A stretch of DNA of 64,000 nt from Adhaeribacter aerolatus (GTDB taxonomy: Bacteria; Bacteroidota; Bacteroidia; Cytophagales; Hymenobacteraceae). Below are positions 19,108 to 27,332 of this stretch, one piece after another. The stretch lies in the NCBI RefSeq assembly GCF_007991635.1, contig NZ_BJYS01000013.1, forward strand, positions 1-64,000, read 5' to 3'. The translations under genes were made by a program, and so were the position numbers. The notes under the pieces were generated by a model. It did no database searches. It was not told the DNA's origin and was given only the letters and a program-made list of their open reading frames with translations. Numbering within the stretch: position 1 is the first letter of the stretch; every line of letters starts with the position of its first letter.

Positions 19108-20493
19108 TTAGCTGCTGGCCGGTATAATATTCTGGTTCACCCGAAACAAATTATCTGGGTCGTATTTATTCTTAATTTCTACCAACCGATTATAATTGTC
19201 GCCGTAAGTTGCTTTTACCCGGTCCTGGCCTTCTTCCATCATAAAATTAATATAAGAACCACCTAAGCTATACGGATGTACGGCTTGCCAATAGTCTTTG
19301 GCCCAATTGGTAATAATATCTTTATTTCCCGAGTCGGGGTCAATGCCAGCGATAACCATGGCATAAGTAGCATCGCGGTAATTCCAGGCCGTTGCTTTTT
19401 TATCTACCCGGGCTGCTGCTCCATTTATGGGGTAAAGGTGCACAGTAGAAAGCATGGTAGGTAATTGAGAACCATATTTTATATACAGGTCAATGGCCTC
19501 ATCGGTAAGTTCTTTTACATAATCGCCCTTCCAGTACCATTGCATGCCGGTGGGCATTAAGGGGTCGAACATACTTTGCAACGCGGGTACCGGTAGTGGC
19601 CCCACTAAGTCAAGTGCCGGGGTTTTAAAATTGCGGATTGGCTCAAACGCTTTTTCTGCACTTTCCTGCGGACCAGTGTAACACCAAACTACCGCACACA
19701 TATTTTTTAGGTGCAGGTGTTCCGGAAAAGGTGCGCCGGGCGGTACGATTAGAAAAGCAAAAAAGCCATTCATTTCATCGGGCGCATGCTGAATAAATTC
19801 ATGATACCACCGCATTACCTCTTTTGCATCTTCCAGTTCCCAGAGCATAGGCCCGCCGTATACCATACTAATTGGATGGGTCCGGAATAAAAAGGAAGTA
19901 ACCACCCCGAAGTTACCGCCACCACCCCGCAATGCCCAAAATAAATCAGGGTTCTCCTTTGCACTGGCTTTCACGAATTGCCCATTCGCTAAAACCACAT
20001 CAGCTTCCAGCAGGTTATCAATGGTAAGTCCGCAACGGCGGGAAAGATGGCCTACACCACCACCTAAAGTTAGCCCGGCTATACCCGTAGTAGATTGAAT
20101 TCCCATTGGTAGCGCCATTCCGAAGGCATGCGTAGCATGGTCTACATCGCCTAAGGTACAACCTCCCTGCACTTGCACTGTACCAGCCGCAGGATCAACG
20201 TGAGAGCCTTTCATCAAAGATAAGTCGATTACCAGACCACCATCGCACATTCCCAGGCCCGCTCCGTTATGACCGCCACCTCTTACGGCAACCAGCATGT
20301 CATTTTCCCGGGCAAAGTTCACGGCTGCTATCACATCTGCCTCATCTAAACAGCGGGCAATCATAGTAGGGTGTTTATCAATCATGCCGTTATAAACTTT
20401 ACGGCAAGTTTCGTAATCCGCATCCTGCGGTTCGATGAGTTTACCCCGCAGGCTCATCTTTAGTTGAGAACTCGGTATTGCTTCTGCTAACAT
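19108..20493 (-). CDS. FAD-linked oxidoreductase, berberine-bridge-enzyme type
   Basis: This 461-residue enzyme has an N-terminal FAD_binding_4 domain (about 42-180) and a C-terminal BBE segment (YDPDNLFRVNQNI, residues about 443-456). The motif RGGGHNGAG places His75 where the family binds FAD covalently. The position of the second covalent link, a Cys in the bicovalent enzymes, is Gln or Ser here (MGIQSTTG, about 130-137), so single attachment is expected. Related enzymes oxidise sugars, alkaloids or alcohols with oxygen; the substrate cannot be told. There is no signal peptide, so it is probably cytoplasmic. It stands alone between its terminator and a long upstream region. Confidence 0.9.
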   Translation of the reverse strand: MLAEAIPSSQLKMSLRGKLIEPQDADYETCRKVYNGMIDKHPTMIARCLDEADVIAAVNFARENDMLVAVRGGGHNGAGLGMCDGGLVIDLSLMKGSHVDPAAGTVQVQGGCTLGDVDHATHAFGMALPMGIQSTTGIAGLTLGGGVGHLSRRCGLTIDNLLEADVVLANGQFVKASAKENPDLFWALRGGGGNFGVVTSFLFRTHPISMVYGGPMLWELEDAKEVMRWYHEFIQHAPDEMNGFFAFLIVPPGAPFPEHLHLKNMCAVVWCYTGPQESAEKAFEPIRNFKTPALDLVGPLPVPALQSMFDPLMPTGMQWYWKGDYVKELTDEAIDLYIKYGSQLPTMLSTVHLYPINGAAARVDKKATAWNYRDATYAMVIAGIDPDSGNKDIITNWAKDYWQAVHPYSLGGSYINFMMEEGQDRVKATYGDNYNRLVEIKNKYDPDNLFRVNQNIIPASS

Positions 20494-20951
20494 AATATTT
20501 AGTTAAAGGATATGTAAGGAGATAAGCTGATTGAAATATATTACCCAATCCAAATATTTGCACCTTTAAAGCTTGGATTGTTCCGGCGGGAGGTTTATTG
20601 CAAGGGATAAGTTATATAAAATATAGCCAAATTCCTAATATATAATAGTTATATACTTAAAATAGAGAGTAGCTCTTTAAATACTTCTGCCTTATAACCA
20701 TATAGCATTGCACTTGTCAGCCAAATTGGCAAGTTCGCCAGCAATTCAGTTTACAGATTTAGTGCTTGTAAAGAAAGCAGGCACCAGCTGTGCGGGCATT
20801 CTATAAAAATGGATGCCTAATCAAGGAACATAAGGGGATATCATTATGCATAATTAATTTTCCTGCTTGGTAGACATTGTATGCACGGAGCCCTTAGCAA
20901 CCGTGGACTCCTTACTTAATATTTATGCTCAAAATATTTATTCTTAATTAC
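20494..20951. other. Intergenic region without a gene
   Basis: This AT-rich gap lies between the divergent flavin oxidoreductase and GntR genes. It has only weak features, such as a short palindrome GCCAA-ATTGGC near 20,722. It should contain the oxidoreductase promoter. No coding frame or RNA is supported. Confidence 0.4.
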
Positions 20952-20982
20952 TTGACATTAAACAAACAACATTGTACACTTG
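20952..20982 (+). promoter_or_regulatory. Candidate Bacteroidota promoter of the GntR-slipin operon
   Basis: A TTG (20,952-20,954) is followed after 20 bases by TACACTTG (20,975-20,982), one mismatch from the Bacteroidota -7 consensus TAnnTTTG. This would start transcription near 20,990, about 35 bases before the GntR start codon. The call rests on the known consensus, not on data. Confidence 0.55.
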
Positions 20983-21000
20983 TACTATACATATAGTACA
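20981..21000. promoter_or_regulatory. Candidate GntR (YtrA-type) operator palindrome
   Basis: A perfect inverted repeat with 9-base arms and a 2-base centre (TGTACTATA-CA-TATAGTACA) overlaps the end of the candidate -7 element and the expected transcription start, 24 bases before the GntR gene. Its placement fits autorepression by the product of that gene. Confidence 0.65.
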
Positions 21001-21024
21001 TTATGATACTATAACAACAGTATA

Positions 21025-21414
21025 ATGATTGATTTTAAATTAGACCCTAAATCCGGCGCTCCTTTTTACCGGCAAATTATCGATCAGATAAAATTTGGCA
21101 TTGCAGCCGGTAAACTGAAAACCGGCGAGCAACTGCCTACTGTCCGGTCTTTGGCTGTGGATTTAAAAGTAAACCTGAATACGGTGGCCAAAGCTTACAA
21201 AGAACTGGAAATTCAGAATATTTTGGCTACCCAGCAGGGTACCGGCACCTTTATCAGTGACCTAAAAATTCAGATACCAACGGAAGAAAAGAAAAATAAA
21301 TTAAAAGAAATATGTAATGAGTTTTCTGCTATTGCCTTTAGCTATGGCTTCTCCATAGAGGATATTATTAATCAACTTCAAAAACAAAAATCAGATGAAA
21401 ACAACTACAAATAG
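21025..21414 (+). CDS. GntR-family transcriptional regulator, YtrA subfamily
   Basis: This 129-residue regulator has an N-terminal winged helix (about 10-78) with the GntR signature GEQLPTVRSLAVDLKVNLNT and a short helical tail (about 80-125) in place of a large effector domain. That size and tail match the YtrA subfamily, whose members usually repress their own operons, often with ABC transporters. Here the operon partner is a slipin gene that overlaps the regulator by 20 bases. A palindrome over the promoter is the probable binding site. Confidence 0.92.
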   Translation: MIDFKLDPKSGAPFYRQIIDQIKFGIAAGKLKTGEQLPTVRSLAVDLKVNLNTVAKAYKELEIQNILATQQGTGTFISDLKIQIPTEEKKNKLKEICNEFSAIAFSYGFSIEDIINQLQKQKSDENNYK

Positions 21415-22282
21415 ATGGTGGAATCCTATTTCGGCAACCGTGTTAATTATTCTGCTAGGCATTTCGGTCGGGCTCTTGCATTTGCAACTCGTTAATCCGG
21501 CCGTATTCGCGTTCTTGGTAATACTCTCTTTTTTCTGTGCCCGCGCCATAAATATTGCCGACCAATGGGAGAAAGCGGTGGTTTTAAGGATGGGTAAGTA
21601 CCAGGGTCTGAAAGGGCCCGGTATATTCTTTATCATTCCGATTATAGATAAAATAGATAATTACATAGACCAGCGGGTTCGAGTGACCGACTTTAAAGCT
21701 GAACAAACTTTAACCAAAGATACCGTGCCGGTTAATGTAGATGCCGTGGTATACTGGACTGTTTGGGATGTAGAAAAAGCGGCGCTCGAAGTGCAAGCCT
21801 ACGAAACTGCTATTTATTATATTGCCCAGACCGGTTTAAGAGACATGATTGGCAAACACGAATTGGCCGACTTACTGCAGGAAAGAGACAAAGTAGCCGA
21901 AGACCTGCAACAGATCATGGATCATCATACCAACCCCTGGGGAATTACCTGCCAGAGTGTGGGAATAAAAGACATTATTATTCCGCAAACTTTAGCCGAT
22001 GCCATGAGCAAAGAGGCGCAAGCCGAAAGGGAACGCCGCGCCCGGGTAATTCTGGGAACTGCCGAAACCGAGATTGCCTATAAATTTGCCGAAGCCAGTG
22101 AACAGTACCGGAATAACCCAGTAGCGTTACACCTGCGAGGTATGAACATGCTGTTTGAAGGTTTAAAGGAAAAGGGTTCGATGGTGATTGTACCTAGTTC
22201 TGCTTTAGACTCGATGAATTTAGGCGCGATGGGCGGCTTGATTTCTCTGGCCAAATCGAATGAACCGGAAAAGGTAATCTAA
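21395..22282 (+). CDS. Slipin, SPFH/band 7 membrane protein
   Basis: This 295-residue protein has two N-terminal hydrophobic segments (about 11-30 and 32-48), then the SPFH/band 7 domain (about 55-215) with typical segments such as RMGKYQGLKGPGIFFIIP and VDAVVYWTVWDVEKA, and a helical tail rich in Ala and Glu (AMSKEAQAERERRARVI) that drives oligomerisation. Slipins scaffold membrane microdomains and affect membrane stress responses. No NfeD-type protease gene is nearby, unlike many bacterial SPFH operons. Its start lies inside the end of the GntR gene, so the pair is coupled. Confidence 0.93.
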   Translation: MKTTTNRWWNPISATVLIILLGISVGLLHLQLVNPAVFAFLVILSFFCARAINIADQWEKAVVLRMGKYQGLKGPGIFFIIPIIDKIDNYIDQRVRVTDFKAEQTLTKDTVPVNVDAVVYWTVWDVEKAALEVQAYETAIYYIAQTGLRDMIGKHELADLLQERDKVAEDLQQIMDHHTNPWGITCQSVGIKDIIIPQTLADAMSKEAQAERERRARVILGTAETEIAYKFAEASEQYRNNPVALHLRGMNMLFEGLKEKGSMVIVPSSALDSMNLGAMGGLISLAKSNEPEKVI

Positions 22283-22344
22283 CTTCTGCAGTAGCCCGCA
22301 CCCGCTATATTTGGTCTATTCATTTAACTTCACAAAGCAAAATT

Positions 22345-22869
22345 ATGATACGCCTCTGTGCTCTTATTATATTCTTATTGGTTAGTCCGGTAGTTTTTGC
22401 CCAACAAGCTAATCCCCTACCAATTGTTCAACAAAAAATGCAGGCATTAAAATGGCTGACTGGTAAATGGCAAGGAACAGCTTATATAAACGGGCAAGAC
22501 GGTCAAAAGCAGGAAGTCAAACACACCTTAGAGTTTATTGATAATTTAGATAATACGGTACTACTTCTAAATGAAAGTGCTGTCCGAGGCCAGGATAAAG
22601 TTGCTCAAAATATTGGATTGCTCGGCTATAATGTTTTACAATCAAAGTACAACTTACAAGCTTATACCAACGATGGTGCTTATATCGATGCCTATGTAGA
22701 AGTGCTGGATAAGAAGATAATCTGGCGCATTCATTTTTCAGGCCATATTATTCGGTATACGGCTAAGTTAAACGAGAAAGGGCAATGGTACCAAACTGGC
22801 GAAATGAGTTCGGATGAAGGTAAAATGTGGAATCCTTTTTTCGAGTCGACCCTTACCCGAACAAAATAA
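22345..22869 (+). CDS. Secreted lipocalin-like protein of unknown function
   Basis: The 174-residue product has a signal peptide (about 1-20, ending VFAQ) and a beta-rich domain that begins LKWLTGKWQGTAY. This opening, followed by alternating strands and a Trp-containing end, resembles lipocalin-like families such as DUF1579 and DUF6265; I cannot decide between them. No catalytic residues stand out. It is 62 bases after the slipin gene and may be in the same transcript, which ends at the terminator that follows. Confidence 0.75.
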   Translation: MIRLCALIIFLLVSPVVFAQQANPLPIVQQKMQALKWLTGKWQGTAYINGQDGQKQEVKHTLEFIDNLDNTVLLLNESAVRGQDKVAQNIGLLGYNVLQSKYNLQAYTNDGAYIDAYVEVLDKKIIWRIHFSGHIIRYTAKLNEKGQWYQTGEMSSDEGKMWNPFFESTLTRTK

Positions 22870-22885
22870 TACCTTTGTAATAGAA

Positions 22886-22930
22886 TAACAAAAAAGCCCT
22901 TACACTATTCAGGTAAGGGCTTTTTTGTTA
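22886..22930. terminator. Bidirectional intrinsic terminator
   Basis: An 18-base perfect inverted repeat (core AAGCCCTTAC / GTAAGGGCTT) with a 9-base loop and A/T runs on both sides lies between the convergent lipocalin-like and copper-dehydrogenase genes. It should serve both. Confidence 0.92.
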
Positions 22931-22949
22931 TACCAGAGAAAAGCGCAAC

Positions 22950-25826
22950 TTATTTTGGTTGCAGCTCTTTTTTAATGATGGCCAATATTTCGTGGTTCTG
23001 ATGCGAATGCTCCATTTTTTCAACCCGCTGCTGCAAGTCTTGCAGCAGCTTAACAGAAGCGCCCGATTTAATGGCACCCACCCGCTGAATGGTGTAGTTT
23101 AAGATAGCGGACACCTTTGCTTGCTGCGCCATTTCCATGGCCCGGTTCATGTCCATCGGAACAATAGGCTCAAAAGCATACCACAACATTAACGGCAGAT
23201 TATGGTCGTCTTTGTCTTCGGCGTGATGCATCAGCCCGGCCAAGGTTTCCCATCTTTTCTCGGGAGCAACTCTTTGCATAGCCGAGGCCAGGTACAATCT
23301 TACCAACGCCGAATTATCTTTTTTAGCCATTTCGGCAAACTGCTTCAGCGCCACTTCCGATAACTCTTTGTCTTCGGCCATCAACTGAATAGCCCAACTC
23401 CGGATATATTCGTTTTCATGATTCAGTAACTGCAGCATTTCTTTTTCGGAGAGACCTTTGGTAACGTGCAGCGTCCAGAGGGCCCGCAGTTTACGGGTAA
23501 CATCCGGATTGTTGTACAGGATTTTTTTCAAGGCTTTGTGTACCTTCTTGTTCGGTCCGCGTTCCTGCAAAACCAATCTGGCGGTACGCACATACCATTC
23601 ATTTTGGTTTAAATGGTGCTTTACCAAATCCATACCGGAAGCCTTGGCTAAGTCTACCTGTACCCACTTATCGGTTTCGTGGCTGATTTTAAATATCCGG
23701 CCCATGGTTTTCTGGTGCACATCCGGATTAGGGCTGTGGCACTGGTTTTTGTCGTACCAGTCAATTGCAAACACCGAACCGCTCGGATCGTAGCGGAAGT
23801 TCAGCCACTGCGACCAGGTATCGTTAGTAAGTAAGAAATCTTCGTCATGACTCACCGAATAGCCGGAACCTTTGCGATTTAGCTGGTCCACGTTTACCCG
23901 GCTGCCATGAATGTTGTTCATGTAAATTTTATTCCGGTATTGCTGCGGCCATTTTTCGCTGCCCAGATAAATCATGGCACCGGCGTGGGCATGGCCGCCG
24001 CCTTTAGAATTAGAGCGGAAGTTACCGGCATGCGGGCCGCGGTCGCCTACCCAATGCACGTGGTCGCCGGACTCTTTAATATCGTTGTAGGTGTAAGGGT
24101 TAAAGTGCTTTCCGGCCTGCCGCAGGTAACGGGCACCTTGTACCACATGAAACATGTGCGGAATAACGCATACGGTTACAAACGAATGGCCGTAATCATT
24201 CCAGTCGATACCCCAGGGGTTACTGGTGCCTTCGGCAAAAAGCTCAAATTTTTTGGTAGTGGGGTGGTAACGCCATACGCCCGCGTTCAGTTTGGTTCGT
24301 TGGTCATCGGGGGTACCCGGCGCACCAACGTTGGAGTGGGTAAATACGCCGTGTGTTCCGTAAAGCCAGCCATCCGGGCCCCAGCGGAAGTTATTCAGGA
24401 TTTCGTGCGTATCGTTAATGCCCCAGCCATCGAGTAATATTTGCGGCGGACCGGTCGGCTTATCGCCCGATTTATCTACCGGAATAAATAACAGATGCGG
24501 GGCTGAGCCCAGCCATACGCCGCCCATCCCTACTTCAATAGCACTAATCAGGTTCAGGCCCTCCATAAATACGGTGCGCTTATCCAGGGTACCGTCGCCG
24601 TCGGTATCCTCAAAAATGAGCACCCGGTCTCTACCCTGACCTTCCGGCGCCCGCACTGGGTAAGTGTGTGCCTCAGCCACCCACAACCGGCCACGGGCAT
24701 CTATAGTAAAGCTGATAGGCCGGATGATTTCAGGTTCAGACGCGGCCAGTTTTACTGAAAACCCATTTTTCGTGGTCATGCTCTTAGCGGCTTCTGCACC
24801 AGACAAGCCCGAGTGGACAACCGGATCTAGCGGTGGCAGAATAATGATATCGCTGGGTTTAAGTTCATTGGTAAAGGTTGGCCGGGTAGGGTAAAATTGG
24901 AAATCATCGAAGTTAATATGGGCCCAGCGATCGTCGCCAATATAAGGGATAGTAGAGATACCGGTTTCGTTATCAACCAGCCGAATAAATATTTCCTTGT
25001 TTAACACTGGGGTTAAATCTACCACCACGGGCTGCAGGGTAGCGCGGCCAGTACCGGTTATCTGAAAGAAAACTTCGTTGTTATCGGCCCGGACCAGTTC
25101 TACGCGGGTGTCCTGCAAAGCACCACCCGAAACTTTGAAAGCGGCAAACGGCTGGGTTACGGTAAACGGCACCGAAGTAAGGGTACCGGTTTGCTTGTAA
25201 TTTTTGGTGCCGCCGCTGGTTACAAAATATTTACCCGACTTGTTGATGTTCATGTCTTTTTCGTGCACCGGCGAAGGGTCCTGCGAAATTAAAGGTTGGG
25301 TAAAAGCATCGCCGGCAGCGGTCCAATCCTGCAGGTTTCCTTTTTCAAAATTCAGGTTTAGCACCTTGCCATTCTTTTTAACGGCCTGGCCCGCAACGGT
25401 TACTTCCTTGGTAATAGCGCCTTCTACTACTTCAAATTTACCCACCATACCCGCCTGACGATGTCCCGGAATAGAACAGAAATAAATATCGCTTTGCGCA
25501 GCTTTAAAAACAATACTAGCCGTATCGCCTTTTTCCACCAGCACCCGGCTTTTAAGTCCCAGTTTTTCTAAAACAATATCATGGGTCATGGCCTCGCCGT
25601 TCACAATTTTAATGCGTACGGTTTCGCCTTTACGGGCCTGTAGTACCGGATTGCGCTTGCCATCAGCCCCAAAGTAGCCCAAAATGGTCGCCTGTAAGGT
25701 ATAATCCCGATCGTAGCGCGCAGCTACTTTACCCTTTGCTACGCTGCTTTTAGGCAAGGCGCTATAAGCGCTGGAATGTAGCAAAGCAGAAAGCAGCATT
25801 AAAATAAATAAGCGGGGCAAAATCAT
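22950..25826 (-). CDS. Cupredoxin-fused PVC-type membrane-bound dehydrogenase with HEAT repeats
   Basis: This 958-residue secreted protein starts with a signal peptide (about 1-23). Residues about 42-135 form a plastocyanin/azurin-like domain with all four type 1 copper ligands in place: His82, Cys117, His122 and Met127. Residues about 155-315 look like a beta-sandwich. About 345-700 is a six-bladed dehydrogenase-like propeller of the PVC group (IISPISFTIDARGRLWVAEAHTYP-type start). About 755-950 has HEAT-like helical repeats. Many relatives end with a c-type cytochrome domain; no CxxCH motif occurs anywhere here, so copper could be the electron carrier. The substrate is probably a sugar or alcohol (inference). 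The DUF1080 gene lies 245 bp upstream on the same strand. Confidence 0.88.
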   Translation of the reverse strand: MILPRLFILMLLSALLHSSAYSALPKSSVAKGKVAARYDRDYTLQATILGYFGADGKRNPVLQARKGETVRIKIVNGEAMTHDIVLEKLGLKSRVLVEKGDTASIVFKAAQSDIYFCSIPGHRQAGMVGKFEVVEGAITKEVTVAGQAVKKNGKVLNLNFEKGNLQDWTAAGDAFTQPLISQDPSPVHEKDMNINKSGKYFVTSGGTKNYKQTGTLTSVPFTVTQPFAAFKVSGGALQDTRVELVRADNNEVFFQITGTGRATLQPVVVDLTPVLNKEIFIRLVDNETGISTIPYIGDDRWAHINFDDFQFYPTRPTFTNELKPSDIIILPPLDPVVHSGLSGAEAAKSMTTKNGFSVKLAASEPEIIRPISFTIDARGRLWVAEAHTYPVRAPEGQGRDRVLIFEDTDGDGTLDKRTVFMEGLNLISAIEVGMGGVWLGSAPHLLFIPVDKSGDKPTGPPQILLDGWGINDTHEILNNFRWGPDGWLYGTHGVFTHSNVGAPGTPDDQRTKLNAGVWRYHPTTKKFELFAEGTSNPWGIDWNDYGHSFVTVCVIPHMFHVVQGARYLRQAGKHFNPYTYNDIKESGDHVHWVGDRGPHAGNFRSNSKGGGHAHAGAMIYLGSEKWPQQYRNKIYMNNIHGSRVNVDQLNRKGSGYSVSHDEDFLLTNDTWSQWLNFRYDPSGSVFAIDWYDKNQCHSPNPDVHQKTMGRIFKISHETDKWVQVDLAKASGMDLVKHHLNQNEWYVRTARLVLQERGPNKKVHKALKKILYNNPDVTRKLRALWTLHVTKGLSEKEMLQLLNHENEYIRSWAIQLMAEDKELSEVALKQFAEMAKKDNSALVRLYLASAMQRVAPEKRWETLAGLMHHAEDKDDHNLPLMLWYAFEPIVPMDMNRAMEMAQQAKVSAILNYTIQRVGAIKSGASVKLLQDLQQRVEKMEHSHQNHEILAIIKKELQPK

Positions 25827-26071
25827 AATTTAGTTAGTCTTTGTAGTAAAAAAGATAAAGGTGCTATAGATTAAGATATTAAATTATCAATTTATAAAAG
25901 ATAATTAACAGGTTGTGGAACAATTAACTACCGTTAAGCAGCAATGGAGAGTTTTCTAAAATACTGGTTAGAGATAACAGTAGCCAGTATTTGGTTTTCT
26001 GGTACAGGTCAGAGCAACGAGGCACTAATCAGAGAAAACAAAATTTAATCAATTTTTTCAGAAAAGCAACC

Positions 26072-26728
26072 TTATTGACGCCTGTTCTTTTGCGGCAGTT
26101 CTTCCAGCACAATATCCTTGTAATAGACTTCAACTTTGCCACCACCATGCGTCTGGAGAGCAATTAAACCCACCTGCGGAACGGTTAAATCTTCTTCGGT
26201 ATAATCAACGGTCTGTTCTCCGTTTAATTTTATGCGGATGCGCCGGCCTTCGGTATGGATTTCGTAATCATTCCAGTCGTTGGGCCGGAGCAATTTCTTT
26301 ATTTGAGCAGGGTTTGGGGTTGCCAGCAGCTTGTTCCGGCGAGATTCGTCGTACAAGCTGCCCCAGTATCCCTCTCCTATGTCGGCTTGGTAGCCAACCA
26401 TTTCGTAAGACGGATTGGCAATGCGCCGGCTGTGAAACTGTACACCACCGTTTATAAAACCTTCGGTGCCGGTCAGCTTAAATTTAAGCCTTAAAATGTA
26501 ATTAGAATAGCTTTTAGTAGTAGCAATAAATTCGTTATGGGGCACTTTCTCGGTTAGGGAGCCGCCCACCAAAACACCGTTCTGAATGCGCCAGGTCCGG
26601 AGGGTATCGCCCGTCCATCCTTTAAAAGTTTTGCCATCGAATAACCGGATTTGCTTGGGTTTCGGCGGGCTGATAAAATCAAAATTCCCTGTAATAAAAA
26701 TAACTAAACAAAAAAATAAATATCTCAT
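26072..26728 (-). CDS. DUF1080 protein, 3-keto-glycoside hydrolase-like
   Basis: This 218-residue protein has an N-terminal signal or anchor segment (about 1-16) and one DUF1080 domain (PF06439, about 27-212), seen in LFDGKTFKGWTGD near the start, NGGVQFHSRR in the middle and the closing VGLIALQTHGG. The fold is a concanavalin-like beta jelly roll; some members split 3-keto-disaccharides or 3-keto-glycosides. It lies before the cupredoxin-dehydrogenase gene on the same strand, in keeping with an oxidative sugar module. The 245-bp gap leaves open whether they share a transcript. Confidence 0.9.
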   Translation of the reverse strand: MRYLFFCLVIFITGNFDFISPPKPKQIRLFDGKTFKGWTGDTLRTWRIQNGVLVGGSLTEKVPHNEFIATTKSYSNYILRLKFKLTGTEGFINGGVQFHSRRIANPSYEMVGYQADIGEGYWGSLYDESRRNKLLATPNPAQIKKLLRPNDWNDYEIHTEGRRIRIKLNGEQTVDYTEEDLTVPQVGLIALQTHGGGKVEVYYKDIVLEELPQKNRRQ

Positions 26729-27332
26729 GGAGTGGTGATAATTGTTAGTTGCCTTGATTACATTTTAAATTTTTTAAACTGTTTAAGTTAAATATTTTTA
26801 TCTGATTAAAAAGCTTCTAACCCTTTATATCTAATCGAGGTTTAGAACAGATTGTAAAGAAATCAGCTTCGACAAAAATAACAGGCCCGATCTACCCGGT
26901 CTGGTGAAGAGTAATAAGTTTGATTTATATATGCGTTTCGGGAACACGCCAGCAAGCGTTAAAGGCAGAAGGGCATTCGTTTAAATGCAGTTCTAATTTA
27001 AACTAGTATCAAATCTTTTGGACGCTCCTCCCTCCCAGAATTATGGTTAATACCGGTTGCACAAACCTCACAGGTCTTAAAAGATATGTGAGGTGTTAAG
27101 CTATGGAAGCTAGTTTATGCGAGTTGGTACAATACCTAATTTGCTTTGATTACCAGTAATATTATAGATACCTGGCACCACCATCCTGCTAAGTGGAAAA
27201 CAAAAAGTTGATATTTAAGAGAAGGCAATTTCACCAGCCAATTCTATTCCTGTAACTGATAAATTATCTTATAGCTGCACCTGGGTTTCGGCAGAAATGA
27301 CTGACAAGAGCGTTTTGCGCTGTTAAAAGCAG
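26729..27332. other. 604-base intergenic region
   Basis: I see no gene in this stretch between the DUF1080 and recJ genes. It is AT-rich and holds one imperfect palindrome, listed separately. The part next to 26,729 should hold the DUF1080 promoter. Confidence 0.45.
27065..27094. repeat. Imperfect palindrome, possible dispersed Bacteroidota repeat
   Basis: ACCTCACA and TGTGAGGT form 8-base arms around a 14-base AT-rich centre. This outline resembles extragenic palindromes of the ACCTCACAGG type that I recall from Bacteroidota genomes, here with a degraded centre. No second copy was found in the window. Confidence 0.4.

Noticed and set aside
23907-24437. 176-residue antisense frame within the cupredoxin-dehydrogenase gene
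   Set aside because: It has no domain, lies wholly inside a strong coding gene and comes from its codon pattern.
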